The position numbers and the translations under genes are program-made. The notes under the pieces are model-generated. The model was not told where the DNA came from. It searched no databases and saw only the letters and a list, made by a program, of their open reading frames with translations. This document shows, in pieces, positions 8,290-17,802 of a DNA stretch of 64,000 bases; the first letter of the stretch is position 1, and every line of letters begins with the position of its first letter. Source of the stretch: Celerinatantimonas sp046054165 (GTDB taxonomy: Bacteria > Pseudomonadota > Gammaproteobacteria > Enterobacterales > Celerinatantimonadaceae); NCBI RefSeq assembly GCF_046054165.1, contig NZ_JBFNXK010000015.1:42161-106160 (forward strand), read 5' to 3'.

Positions 8290-8314
8290 AACTCATGAGA
8301 CTCAATGAATCAGA

Positions 8315-9184
8315 TTAATCCATCACTTCGTGTAAAGCCTGCCCTATCTGAGCTAGACTCCGAACTGTTTTCACGCCAGCATTCTCTAATGCAGCATATT
8401 TTTCAGCAGCCGTACCTTTTCCGCCCGCAATAATGGCACCAGCATGTCCCATTCGTTTCCCTGCTGGAGCGGTAACCCCTGCAATATAAGAAACAACAGG
8501 CTTAGTGACGTATTCTTTGATAAATGCAGCCGCTTCTTCTTCGGCAGAGCCCCCAATCTCACCAATCATCACAATGGCTTCTGTCTGAGGATCATCTTCA
8601 AAAAGTTTCAACATATCAATAAAATTAGAACCAGGGATAGGATCCCCTCCAATGCCAACACACCCGGACTGACCAAATCCTTCATCGGTCGTTTGTTTGA
8701 CCGCTTCATAAGTCAAGGTTCCTGAACGGGAAATAATACCGACTTTCCCGGGTAAATGAATATGGCCGGGCATAATCCCGATTTTACATTCTCCGGGAGT
8801 GATGATGCCTGGGCAATTCGGGCCAATCATCCGTACGCCAGTCTGCTCTAATTTAACCTTAATCTGCAGCATATCTAAGGTAGGGATACCTTCGGTAATG
8901 CAAACAATCAATTCTAGATCTGCATCAATCGCTTCTAAAATGGCATCCTTACAGAACGGTGCTGGAACATAAATGACGGTAGCCGTAGCCCCAGTAGCTT
9001 GAACCGCTTCTTTAACCGTATTAAATACAGGAAGCCCTAAATGAGTTGAACCACCTTTTCCCGGAGATACCCCCCCTACTAATTGCGTCCCATACTCAAG
9101 AGCCTGCTCCGAATGAAAAGTCCCCTGTCCTCCGGTAAATCCCTGGCAGATTACTTTCGTGTCTTTATTGATTAAAATGCTCAT
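8315..9184 (-). CDS. sucD: Succinyl-CoA synthetase alpha subunit
   Basis: A 289-residue subunit that binds CoA and carries the phosphohistidine in the step succinyl-CoA + ADP/GDP + Pi to succinate + ATP/GTP + CoA. It has the N-terminal CoA-binding Rossmann part (CQGFTGGQGTFHSEQ), the GVSPGKGG segment and the active-site histidine in MGHAGAII near residue 246. It is the last gene of sdhCDAB-sucABCD, four bases after sucC. A bidirectional terminator follows 26 bases downstream. Confidence 0.97.
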   Translation of the reverse strand: MSILINKDTKVICQGFTGGQGTFHSEQALEYGTQLVGGVSPGKGGSTHLGLPVFNTVKEAVQATGATATVIYVPAPFCKDAILEAIDADLELIVCITEGIPTLDMLQIKVKLEQTGVRMIGPNCPGIITPGECKIGIMPGHIHLPGKVGIISRSGTLTYEAVKQTTDEGFGQSGCVGIGGDPIPGSNFIDMLKLFEDDPQTEAIVMIGEIGGSAEEEAAAFIKEYVTKPVVSYIAGVTAPAGKRMGHAGAIIAGGKGTAAEKYAALENAGVKTVRSLAQIGQALHEVMD

Positions 9185-9188
9185 TGAT

Positions 9189-10352
9189 TTACGCCTCTGC
9201 CGCTTTTACTACTTGCTCTGCTGCATCAACCAGACTCGTTGCAGCAATGATATTCAGATTTGATTGGGCTAGCTTTTGCGCACCGATATCTGCATTATTT
9301 CCTTCGAGTCGAACCACAACAGGAACATGAACACCAACCTCAGCCACCGCACCAATAATGCCATCGGCAATCAAATCACAGCGAACAATGCCACCAAAAA
9401 TATTAACCAAAACTGCTTTTACATTTTCATCGGACAAAATGATTTTAAAAGCTTCCATCACCCGTTCTTTGGTAGCTCCGCCTCCCACATCAAGAAAGTT
9501 TGCCGGCGAACCGCCATATAATTTCACAATATCCATGGTTCCCATCGCCAATCCGGCACCATTGACCATACAACCGATATTGCCATCCAATGCGACATAA
9601 TTCAGTTCAAACTGTGCGGCCTGAGCTTCCCGCTCATCTTCTTGGGTCATATCCTGCATCGCCTTGAGTTTAGGTTGGCGATAAAGCGCATTACTATCAA
9701 TATTTACTTTGCCATCGAGGCATAACAATGTGTTCTGATTAGTGATAACCAGCGGATTAATTTCCAGTAATGAAAAATCATAGGCCGTAAACATCGTCGC
9801 CAATCCCATAAACAGCTTCACAAACTGTTTCTGTTGCTGACTATCTAAAGCTAATTTAAAAGCAAGCTCTCTAGCCTGAAATGGTTGGGGACCAACTAAT
9901 GGGTCAATTGCAACGGTATGGATCAACTCGGGTGACTGCTCTGCCACTTTTTCAATTTCCATCCCGCCCTCGGTCGAAGCCATAAAAACAACCCGCCGAG
10001 ATGAACGATCAATAACCGCACCTAAATACAGTTCTGATTGAATATCACTCGCTTCTTCAATTAAAATCTGATTAACAGGTTGTCCCTGCGCATCCGTTTG
10101 ATAAGTAACCAATCGGCTTCCCAGCCACTGCTTGGCAAAACTTTCAATCTCAGCTTTAGATTGTGTCAGTTTTACGCCACCCGCCTTACCTCGTCCACCC
10201 GCATGAACCTGGCATTTTACCACCCAGCGGGAACCCCCTAATTTATCTGCACACTCGACCGCTTCCTGAGGAGTCTGTGCTACATACCCATTTGGAACGG
10301 GTAAACCATACTCTCGAAAAATTTGCTTCGCCTGATATTCATGAAGATTCAT
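9189..10352 (-). CDS. sucC: Succinyl-CoA synthetase beta subunit
   Basis: A 387-residue nucleotide-binding subunit with an N-terminal ATP-grasp domain (MNLHEYQAKQIFREYGLPVP; KCQVHAGGRGKAGGVKL) and a C-terminal CoA-ligase domain (MVNGAGLAMGTMDIVKLYGG; VNIFGGIVRCD). It pairs with sucD to make ATP or GTP in the TCA cycle. Length and motifs are canonical. A 64-base gap separates it from sucB, with no obvious terminator. Confidence 0.97.
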   Translation of the reverse strand: MNLHEYQAKQIFREYGLPVPNGYVAQTPQEAVECADKLGGSRWVVKCQVHAGGRGKAGGVKLTQSKAEIESFAKQWLGSRLVTYQTDAQGQPVNQILIEEASDIQSELYLGAVIDRSSRRVVFMASTEGGMEIEKVAEQSPELIHTVAIDPLVGPQPFQARELAFKLALDSQQQKQFVKLFMGLATMFTAYDFSLLEINPLVITNQNTLLCLDGKVNIDSNALYRQPKLKAMQDMTQEDEREAQAAQFELNYVALDGNIGCMVNGAGLAMGTMDIVKLYGGSPANFLDVGGGATKERVMEAFKIILSDENVKAVLVNIFGGIVRCDLIADGIIGAVAEVGVHVPVVVRLEGNNADIGAQKLAQSNLNIIAATSLVDAAEQVVKAAEA

Positions 10353-10416
10353 GCGTAAATTCCATCATCTAATTAAAATTTCGATCCTTTTGTCGCTCAC
10401 CGATAGTCACACATCT

Positions 10417-11634
10417 TTATACATCTAGCAGTAAGCGTGCAGGATCTTCTAATAATTCTTTTACTGTTACTAAAAATCGCACGGATTCTTGGCCATCCAC
10501 CTGCCGGTGGTCATAGGATAATGCCAAATACATCATCGGTAATATTTCAACCTTCCCATCGACAGCCATTGGGCGATCCTGAATTTTGTGCATCCCTAAA
10601 ATAGCGCTTTGAGGGGGATTAATGATAGGTGTCGACATTAAAGAACCAAAAACACCACCATTAGTAATCGTAAAATTTCCCCCCATCATTTCATCGACTG
10701 TTAATTTTCCATCACGCCCTTTAATAGCCAGTTCTTTAATCTGTTTTTCAATGTCCGCCAGACTCATGCAATCACAGTCTCTCAATACTGGCGTCACTAA
10801 CCCTCTCGGGGTTGATACGGCAATACTGACATCAAAATAGTTATGATACACGATGTCATCGCCATCAATGGAAGCATTGACATCAGGGAACCGTTTTAAA
10901 GCTTCCACAACGGCTTTGACATAAAACGACATAAACCCCAAACGGATCCCATGACGTTCTTCAAAAGAGTCTTTATATTTCTTACGTAACGACATAATAG
11001 GCTGCATGTTGACTTCATTAAATGTCGTTAACATCGCCGTCGTATTTTTAGCTTCCAATAACCGTTCGGCGACACGTTTGCGCAACCGAGTCATTGGAAC
11101 CCTTTTTTCAGAGCGAGCCGATGCCGCCACCGGAAAATCTTGCTCGATTACAGCCGCAGTCGGTTGAGATGGTGCTGTTTTTTCAGCTTGTTTTGCTCGG
11201 AGCAGCAGATAAGCTTCAATATCTTCTTTGATAATTCGACCGTTCTTACCTGATCCCGAAATCTGCTCGGCGACTAAATCATTCTCAGCCAGCAATCGTC
11301 TGACCGCCGGACTCAAACCATCAGAGACCCCGGCAGATTCATCCGAAGTGGCAGCTGGAGAAGGCTGAGTCGTTTTGGTTTCTTCTCCAACTTCGACATC
11401 AGTCAACAATATACCAATCACCTGTTGTCCCAGAACCGTGCTTCCTTCTTCTTCAAGAATATCCTTCAAAATACCACTTTCTAATGCCGGAACTTCCAGA
11501 ACTACTTTATCGGTTTCAATATCAACAATGACCTCATCCCTTTCTACTTTATCGCCAGGACTCTTATGCCATGTGGCAACGGTTGCATCGGCAACTGACT
11601 CAGGAAGATCAGGTACTTTAATTTCAATGGTCAT
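10417..11634 (-). CDS. sucB: 2-oxoglutarate dehydrogenase E2, dihydrolipoyl succinyltransferase
   Basis: A 405-residue core subunit of the 2-oxoglutarate dehydrogenase complex. The domains are in the usual order: a lipoyl domain with the lipoyl-lysine in DIETDKVVLE (about residue 44), a Pro/Ala/Thr-rich linker, a peripheral-subunit-binding domain (SPAVRRLLAENDL, about 108-145), and a catalytic domain ending in the YDHRQVDGQ motif whose histidine is catalytic. It lies 28 bases after sucA, in the same operon. Confidence 0.97.
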   Translation of the reverse strand: MTIEIKVPDLPESVADATVATWHKSPGDKVERDEVIVDIETDKVVLEVPALESGILKDILEEEGSTVLGQQVIGILLTDVEVGEETKTTQPSPAATSDESAGVSDGLSPAVRRLLAENDLVAEQISGSGKNGRIIKEDIEAYLLLRAKQAEKTAPSQPTAAVIEQDFPVAASARSEKRVPMTRLRKRVAERLLEAKNTTAMLTTFNEVNMQPIMSLRKKYKDSFEERHGIRLGFMSFYVKAVVEALKRFPDVNASIDGDDIVYHNYFDVSIAVSTPRGLVTPVLRDCDCMSLADIEKQIKELAIKGRDGKLTVDEMMGGNFTITNGGVFGSLMSTPIINPPQSAILGMHKIQDRPMAVDGKVEILPMMYLALSYDHRQVDGQESVRFLVTVKELLEDPARLLLDV

Positions 11635-11662
11635 TTAACAAATTCCTTTATAATCAATTTAG

Positions 11663-14461
11663 TTATTTAACTGTTAAAGCATCATCAACCAAAGCGCGCT
11701 GCTGCTTAAGATGCAAGGACATATAGCCTACAGCAGGCGAAGCCGACGCATCACGCCCGGCATAGCGTAATTGAGCCCCTTGAGGTATGACTGCATTAAA
11801 ATGATGCTGATTACAATACCATGCCCCTTGGTTTTGAGGTTCTTCCTGACACCAAACAAAATTCTTAACATGTTGATATTTATTAAATAAATTCGTTATA
11901 TCATCAAATGGGAACGGATATAACTGTTCAATACGAATAATTGCAACATTGTTTCTTTCTGTTTTACGCCGCTCTTCCAACAGATCAAAATAAACTTTAC
12001 CAGCACACATCACGACCTGTTCAACTTGTTCCGGCACAATCTCATCAATTTCATCCAGAACATTATAAAAATGACCACCTGCAAGCTCTTCCAATGAGGA
12101 GATCGCTAAAGGATGGCGCAGTAACGACTTAGGCGACATCACCACTAATGGTCTTCGAATTTTGCGAATATGCTGCCGACGCAACATATGATAAACCTGA
12201 GCAGGCGTCGATGGGACACAGACCTGCATATTTTGTTCAGCACACAACTGTAAGAATCGCTCTAAACGAGCCGAAGAATGTTCAGGTCCCTGACCTTCAT
12301 AACCATGGGGCAGTAATAAAACTAAACCACACATTCTTCCCCATTTCTGCTCACCAGAAGACAAAAATTGATCAATAACAACCTGAGCTCCATTCGCGAA
12401 ATCGCCAAACTGAGCTTCCCATAACACCAATGTTTCAGGTTCTGCGGTCGAATAACCATATTCAAATGCGAGCACTGCGGCTTCAGATAATACCGAGTCA
12501 TACAGATACAAAGGCCCTTGCCCATCCCGAATATTTTTTAAAGGGAAATAGGTTGAACCATCATCTTGATTATGTAATACGGCATGCCGATGGAAAAATG
12601 TCCCTCGTCCGGAATCTTGTCCAGTTAACCGTACGCCGTATCCCATATCGAGTAAACTGGCATACGCTAAATTTTCGGCAAATCCCCAATCAACCGGTTT
12701 ATCGCCCTTCGCCATCAATTTACGATCATCATAAATTTTCCGGACCCTTGGATGAAGGCGATGCGATTCAGGATATACCGTCATGGCCTGAGCGAGTTGC
12801 TTCACTTTATCCAGCTCTAGACGAGTGTCGTATTCAATGTCCCAAGAATGATTTAAATAAGGCTGCCAATTGACATAATGGCCGGTCATGGGGCGCCATT
12901 CGTCAACGACACACTCACCTTTATCCAATTGATCTCGATATTCATTCGTTAATGCAATCACATCTTCATCATTGATCACATGTTCCTGCACTAATTGATC
13001 CGCATAAACTTTTCGAGGCGTAGGATGACGTTTGATCTTCTGATACATCAAAGGCTGTGTGGCATTAGGTTCATCGGCTTCATTATGACCATGCCGACGA
13101 TAACAAACGAGTTCAATGACAACATCCCGATTGAAGGTATTTCGAAAATCTAACGCGACTTGAGTGACAAATGTAACGGCTTGGGGATCATCTCCATTCA
13201 CATGGAAAATAGGTGCCTGAACCATTTTGGCGATATCGGTACAATACTGGGTCGAACGTGAATCTCTGGGGTTAGAAGTGGTAAATCCAATCTGATTATT
13301 AATGACAATACGAACCGTTCCCCCAACCGAATATCCCCGAGTCTGAGACATATTAAACGTCTCTTGAACGACCCCTTGTCCGGCAATCGCAGAATCACCA
13401 TGAATCGTCACGGGCAGACAATTTCCACCCCGACGATCCTGCCGAGCTCGAACCGACCCCATAATCACCGGATTCACAATTTCCAGATGAGAAGGATTAA
13501 ATGCCAGAGAGAGATGGACATTTCCTCCAGGAGTCGCAAAATCAGAGCTAAATCCCTGATGATATTTCACGTCTCCGGTTCCCCAAGAGCCATCGTGCTT
13601 TCCGGCGAATTCATCAAATAATTCTGCAGACGTTTTCCCCAGAACGTTCACTAAAACATTTAAACGTCCGCGATGCGCCATCCCGATCACGACTTCTTTA
13701 ATATCTGCAAGACCGCTGGCCCGAATCAATTCCTTCAACATAACGATGAGGCTATCCCCACCTTCTAAAGAAAATCGTTTCGCTCCGGGGAATTTTGCAC
13801 CAAGATACTTTTCCAAACCTTCAGCCGCAGTCAGACTTTTAAGTAATCTTATTTTATCCTCGGCGCTATAAGTACCATGACCTTCAACGGATTCTAAATG
13901 CGCCTGGATCCAGCGCTTCTCCTCCGTGTCGGTAATATGCATATATTCGGCCCCAATCGAGCCACAATAGGTTTTCTGCAATGAATGATACAGCTCATCC
14001 AATGGCATCGTTTCCCGACCAATCGCATAGGAACCAACATTGAAGGACTGTTCGAAATCAGAACTTTCAAGTTGATGAAACGCAGGATCCAGATCGGGAA
14101 CCCGAGGCTGTTTCCACAATTCCAGCGGATCGAGCTGAGCATGTTGATGCCCTCGGAAACGAAATGCATTAATAAGCTGAAGTACTTTGACTTGTTTGGA
14201 GCCACTGAGAGGATCTTGTGCAGGAGAACTAAACCGGGAGGAATCTTTAGCCAGACGCTTGAAATATTCTTTTAATGGCGACAGCGGAACTTCATCAGGT
14301 TCCCCCAAAGACCGGGGGAGTCCGTTAAAAACTGCGACCCAATCTTCGGGGACAGACTCCGGATCATCAAGAAAAGCTTCGTAAAGATCTTCCACATAGG
14401 AGATATTGGCACCGTACAAATGGGAAGAATCAAGCCAATCCTTCATTATGCCGTTTTGCAT
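11663..14461 (-). CDS. sucA: 2-oxoglutarate dehydrogenase E1
   Basis: A 932-residue thiamine-diphosphate-dependent subunit that decarboxylates 2-oxoglutarate and succinylates the E2 lipoyl group. The N terminus (MQNGIMKDWLDSSHLYGANI) matches E. coli SucA. The TPP-binding part has GMAHRGRLNVL, GDSAIAGQG and a GDDPQAV region. Length is normal. No lpd gene lies nearby, so E3 must be encoded elsewhere. It is separated from sdhB by 106 bases, which could hold an internal promoter. Confidence 0.97.
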   Translation of the reverse strand: MQNGIMKDWLDSSHLYGANISYVEDLYEAFLDDPESVPEDWVAVFNGLPRSLGEPDEVPLSPLKEYFKRLAKDSSRFSSPAQDPLSGSKQVKVLQLINAFRFRGHQHAQLDPLELWKQPRVPDLDPAFHQLESSDFEQSFNVGSYAIGRETMPLDELYHSLQKTYCGSIGAEYMHITDTEEKRWIQAHLESVEGHGTYSAEDKIRLLKSLTAAEGLEKYLGAKFPGAKRFSLEGGDSLIVMLKELIRASGLADIKEVVIGMAHRGRLNVLVNVLGKTSAELFDEFAGKHDGSWGTGDVKYHQGFSSDFATPGGNVHLSLAFNPSHLEIVNPVIMGSVRARQDRRGGNCLPVTIHGDSAIAGQGVVQETFNMSQTRGYSVGGTVRIVINNQIGFTTSNPRDSRSTQYCTDIAKMVQAPIFHVNGDDPQAVTFVTQVALDFRNTFNRDVVIELVCYRRHGHNEADEPNATQPLMYQKIKRHPTPRKVYADQLVQEHVINDEDVIALTNEYRDQLDKGECVVDEWRPMTGHYVNWQPYLNHSWDIEYDTRLELDKVKQLAQAMTVYPESHRLHPRVRKIYDDRKLMAKGDKPVDWGFAENLAYASLLDMGYGVRLTGQDSGRGTFFHRHAVLHNQDDGSTYFPLKNIRDGQGPLYLYDSVLSEAAVLAFEYGYSTAEPETLVLWEAQFGDFANGAQVVIDQFLSSGEQKWGRMCGLVLLLPHGYEGQGPEHSSARLERFLQLCAEQNMQVCVPSTPAQVYHMLRRQHIRKIRRPLVVMSPKSLLRHPLAISSLEELAGGHFYNVLDEIDEIVPEQVEQVVMCAGKVYFDLLEERRKTERNNVAIIRIEQLYPFPFDDITNLFNKYQHVKNFVWCQEEPQNQGAWYCNQHHFNAVIPQGAQLRYAGRDASASPAVGYMSLHLKQQRALVDDALTVK

Positions 14462-14567
14462 TAATCATTTCCCTTACGTTTTATCTTATGAGCGTATTGT
14501 ACTGAATCATCTAAAAATAATCTTTCCCTGATTGAAAGACTATTCGGGTTTTTGGATATAAAAACCT

Positions 14568-15287
14568 TTAAATTGCTTGTTTAAGCAACATCGATTTAAT
14601 TTTACCAATCGCACGAGTTGGATTGAGTCCTTTAGGACAGACGCTGACACAATTCATAATACTATGACAACGGAACACACTAAACGCATCATCCAAATTA
14701 CTTAACCGAGTTTGGGTCGCCGTGTCTCGGCTATCAATTAACCATCGATACGAAGCGAGTAACCCCGCAGGCCCAATAAATTTATCGGGATTCCACCAAA
14801 ATGAAGGACACGATGTCGAGCAACAGGCACAGAGAATGCACTCATATAATCCATCTAACGCTGCACGTTGCTCAGGTGATTGCAAATGCTCCCGGGCTGG
14901 AGGCACCGTATCATGCTCACCATGCTGTAAGAAAGGCTGGATCCGCTGATAATTTTCATAAAATTGAGAAAGATCAACAATCAGATCCCGAACAACGGGA
15001 AGACCGGGTAAAGGCCGAATGATAATCTGACCTTTACTGAGAAGATCCGATAATGGAGTAATACAAGCTAGTCCATTTTTACCGTTGATATTCATCCCAT
15101 CAGAACCACAAACCCCTTCTCGGCATGAACGTCGAAAAACTAATGTCGGATCTTGTTCTTTTAACAGCAATAATGCATCCAAGACCATCATGTCGGAGCC
15201 TTCAGCAATATCTAACAAGTAGTCCTGCATGTGCGGCTTATGATCAACCTCAGGATTATAGCGATAAATTGAAAATTTAACGTTCAT
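14568..15287 (-). CDS. sdhB: Succinate dehydrogenase iron-sulfur subunit
   Basis: A 239-residue electron-transfer subunit with three clusters. The [2Fe-2S] site is CREGVCGSDGMNINGKNGLAC, followed by the C-terminal ferredoxin-like motifs CILCACCSTSC and CHSIMNCVSVCPKGLNPTRA, which bind the [4Fe-4S] and [3Fe-4S] clusters. It carries electrons from SdhA FAD to ubiquinone in SdhCD. It lies nine bases after sdhA. Confidence 0.97.
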   Translation of the reverse strand: MNVKFSIYRYNPEVDHKPHMQDYLLDIAEGSDMMVLDALLLLKEQDPTLVFRRSCREGVCGSDGMNINGKNGLACITPLSDLLSKGQIIIRPLPGLPVVRDLIVDLSQFYENYQRIQPFLQHGEHDTVPPAREHLQSPEQRAALDGLYECILCACCSTSCPSFWWNPDKFIGPAGLLASYRWLIDSRDTATQTRLSNLDDAFSVFRCHSIMNCVSVCPKGLNPTRAIGKIKSMLLKQAI

Positions 15288-15296
15288 CGTAACACC

Positions 15297-17066
15297 TTAA
15301 TAACTCCGGATTTTAGGCGGAAATGCTTCACGTAAATGGGGTGCCATATTGACAGCCCTCCGACTCATCTGCTCCGTTTCCGGATTAAAAATAGAGTGAC
15401 ATAACCAATTCTGATCATCCCGGTCCGGATAATCAAAACGACTGTGAGCCCCTCTACTTTCTGTTCGATAATTCGCAGCACTTGCAGTGGCATAGGCGGT
15501 TGCCATTAAATTATCCAACTCCAAGCACTCAACCCTTTGTGTATTAAATTCTCTAGATTTATCATCTAACCGAGCATAAGACAGACGTTCTCTTAGCTCT
15601 TTCAACTCAGCTAATCCTTCCGCCATTGCGGCACCTTCACGGAATACCGAAAAATGCATTTGCATACAATGCTGGAGTGCTTTTCGAAGCTCAAACGGGC
15701 TCTCACCATTGGCTGATGAGTTTTCCCAACGATTATATCGGGCCATTGCTTGATCAATATCATCGGCGGCAGCTGGAGATACAGAGGAGGTTTCCGCCAA
15801 ATAAGTGCCAAGGAATTTCCCAGCAGAACGACCAAAAACGACCAAATCCAGCAACGAATTGCCCCCTAATCGATTGGCGCCATGCACAGATACACAGGCA
15901 ATTTCCCCAACAGCAAACAACCCATTCACTATCTGATCCTGACCTTGAGCATCTTGACGAAGTGCCTGGCCATGAATATTGGTTGGAATTCCCCCCATTT
16001 GATAATGACAGGTAGGAATAACTGGGATCGGTTCCTTCACAGGGTCGATATGGGCAAAGGTTCGCGATAACTCACAAATGCCAGGTAATCTTGATTCAAG
16101 GACATCCTGACCTAAATGATCTAGTTTAAGCTTCAGATGAACGCCCCACGGGCCTTCGCATCCTCGTCCTTCTCGGATCTCTGTCATCATTGAGCGAGCC
16201 ACTACATCTCGACTGGCTAAATCTTTCGCATTCGGAGCATATCGCTCCATAAACCGTTCACCGTCTTTATTTAGAAGATAACCCCCTTCGCCACGACAAC
16301 CTTCGGTGACCAGTACACCCGCACCCGCAATTCCGGTGGGATGAAACTGCCACATTTCCATATCTTGTACCGGAACATTGGCCCGAATGGCCATACCGAT
16401 CCCATCCCCCGTGTTAATATGGGCATTGGTTGTGGATGCAAAAATACGCCCAGCACCACCAGTTGCGAGCACCGTAGCTCTCGCTTTAAAATAGACCAAC
16501 TCACCCGTTTCAATGCAAATTGCAGTAACACCGACGACATCTCCGGATTGATTTTTCACTAAATCCAAAGCGTACCATTCGGAAAAGATCATGGTCTTAT
16601 TTTTCACGTTTTGCTGATAAAGAGTATGTAACAATGCGTGGCCTGTCCGGTCAGCCGCTGCGGCTGTCCTTGCGGCTTGCTCACCACCAAATTCTTTAGA
16701 CTGTCCACCAAATGGCCGCTGGTAAATTTTCCCGTCATCCAACCGCGAGAAAGGTAGTCCCATATGTTCTAATTCAATAACAGCATCAGGGCCCGTATGG
16801 CACATATACTCGATGGCATCTTGGTCACCGATATAATCAGACCCCTTGACTGTGTCATACATATGCCACTGCCAGTTATCCGGATGAACATTTCCCAAAG
16901 CAACGGTAATCCCCCCCTGAGCAGAAACAGTATGAGAACGGGTTGGAAAAACTTTGGAAATTAACGCACAACTATTACCTTGACTGGAAATCTGCAGTGC
17001 AGCTCTCATACCGGCTCCGCCGGCACCTACAACGACTGCATCGAATTCTCGAATTGCAATACTCAA
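15297..17066 (-). CDS. sdhA: Succinate dehydrogenase flavoprotein subunit
   Basis: A 589-residue FAD-linked catalytic subunit oxidising succinate to fumarate. It has a dinucleotide-binding motif VVVGAGGAGMRAALQ, the flavinylation-site histidine in SHTVSAQGG, and the substrate-site segments HPTGIAGAGVL and RGEGGYLLN. No ATG lies near the family N terminus. I choose the TTG at 17066, which gives SIAIREFDAVV as in E. coli (about 588 residues), with GGGGAG upstream and only two bases after the sdhD stop. Longer frames run into sdhD in a wrong reading frame. Confidence 0.95.
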   Translation of the reverse strand: MSIAIREFDAVVVGAGGAGMRAALQISSQGNSCALISKVFPTRSHTVSAQGGITVALGNVHPDNWQWHMYDTVKGSDYIGDQDAIEYMCHTGPDAVIELEHMGLPFSRLDDGKIYQRPFGGQSKEFGGEQAARTAAAADRTGHALLHTLYQQNVKNKTMIFSEWYALDLVKNQSGDVVGVTAICIETGELVYFKARATVLATGGAGRIFASTTNAHINTGDGIGMAIRANVPVQDMEMWQFHPTGIAGAGVLVTEGCRGEGGYLLNKDGERFMERYAPNAKDLASRDVVARSMMTEIREGRGCEGPWGVHLKLKLDHLGQDVLESRLPGICELSRTFAHIDPVKEPIPVIPTCHYQMGGIPTNIHGQALRQDAQGQDQIVNGLFAVGEIACVSVHGANRLGGNSLLDLVVFGRSAGKFLGTYLAETSSVSPAAADDIDQAMARYNRWENSSANGESPFELRKALQHCMQMHFSVFREGAAMAEGLAELKELRERLSYARLDDKSREFNTQRVECLELDNLMATAYATASAANYRTESRGAHSRFDYPDRDDQNWLCHSIFNPETEQMSRRAVNMAPHLREAFPPKIRSY

Positions 17067-17068
17067 CT

Positions 17069-17413
17069 CTACTCTCCCCACAAAATAGCAATACCGGCAG
17101 CGACATAAAAAATAGCGATAAAGTTCACAACCCATAAGCAGGTTAAACGCAGTAGCGTATGATGGACATAATCACTCAACACCTGCCATAACCCAATCCA
17201 TGCATGGATTAATACAGCCACTAAAGCCATTAACGTGAATGCTTTAGTCGTCACAGTTGCAAAGAAATCTCGCCAGACCAAATAGGTCACATCATGACTC
17301 ATAAAAAAGATGAGCAAGTACAGCACATATAAAAAAATAACCGCCGCCGAAAACCGGACTAATAAAAAATCATGGATCCCGCTTCGTCCCAGAGTTGCCG
17401 CATTTTTTACCAT
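17069..17413 (-). CDS. sdhD: Succinate dehydrogenase membrane anchor SdhD
   Basis: A 114-residue membrane anchor with three hydrophobic helices. The conserved start is MVKNAATLGRSGIHDFLLVRFSA and the haem/quinone region is HAWIGLWQVLSDYVH. The ATG at 17413 overlaps the sdhC stop by seven bases (ATGGTAA), which suggests translational coupling. Longer open frames upstream are cysteine-rich and not SdhD-like. Confidence 0.94.
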   Translation of the reverse strand: MVKNAATLGRSGIHDFLLVRFSAAVIFLYVLYLLIFFMSHDVTYLVWRDFFATVTTKAFTLMALVAVLIHAWIGLWQVLSDYVHHTLLRLTCLWVVNFIAIFYVAAGIAILWGE

Positions 17414-17802
17414 ACCAATCCCCCAACCATAATGGCGCATACAATCACGATGACAAATCCAATCCGGCTGGAAATTGCAGCTGGGATCAGCTCTTCCCAA
17501 TATCCCAAATCCATAATCATATGGCGAATACCAAACACAACATGGTAAATAAATACGGATAGAATCAACCACAGGCAAAATTTAACTACAAATGAATCAA
17601 GCCATTGCTGTACGGCCATAAAACCATCAGCAGAACTCAATGACCGAGCCAAAAGGCTCAATAAAACGGCCAAAGCAAAAAACGTAATCACACCAGAAAC
17701 TCGGTGTAATATTGACGCTATTGCGGTAACCGGGAATCGCATGGTTTGTAAATCAAGATTAACGGGTCTGTTTGTCTTATTCACGATATTACCTACTTTC
17801 AT
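17407..17802 (-). CDS. sdhC: Succinate dehydrogenase cytochrome b556 subunit SdhC
   Basis: A 131-residue membrane subunit, first gene of the sdh-suc operon. It has the family signature RPVNLDLQTMRFPVTAIASILHRVSGV, containing quinone-site residues, and the haem-ligand histidine region YHVVFGIRHMIMDLGY. There are three predicted membrane helices. Its promoter lies in the 836-bp gap shared with gltA. Confidence 0.96.
   Translation of the reverse strand: MKVGNIVNKTNRPVNLDLQTMRFPVTAIASILHRVSGVITFFALAVLLSLLARSLSSADGFMAVQQWLDSFVVKFCLWLILSVFIYHVVFGIRHMIMDLGYWEELIPAAISSRIGFVIVIVCAIMVGGLVW

Noticed and set aside
12430..12873. A 147-codon frame on the plus strand opposite sucA
   Set aside because: Antisense of sucA, with rare-codon-like, His/Pro-rich translation and no initiation signal.
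15626..16015. A 129-codon frame opposite sdhA
   Set aside because: Antisense of conserved sdhA sequence; composition is not protein-like.
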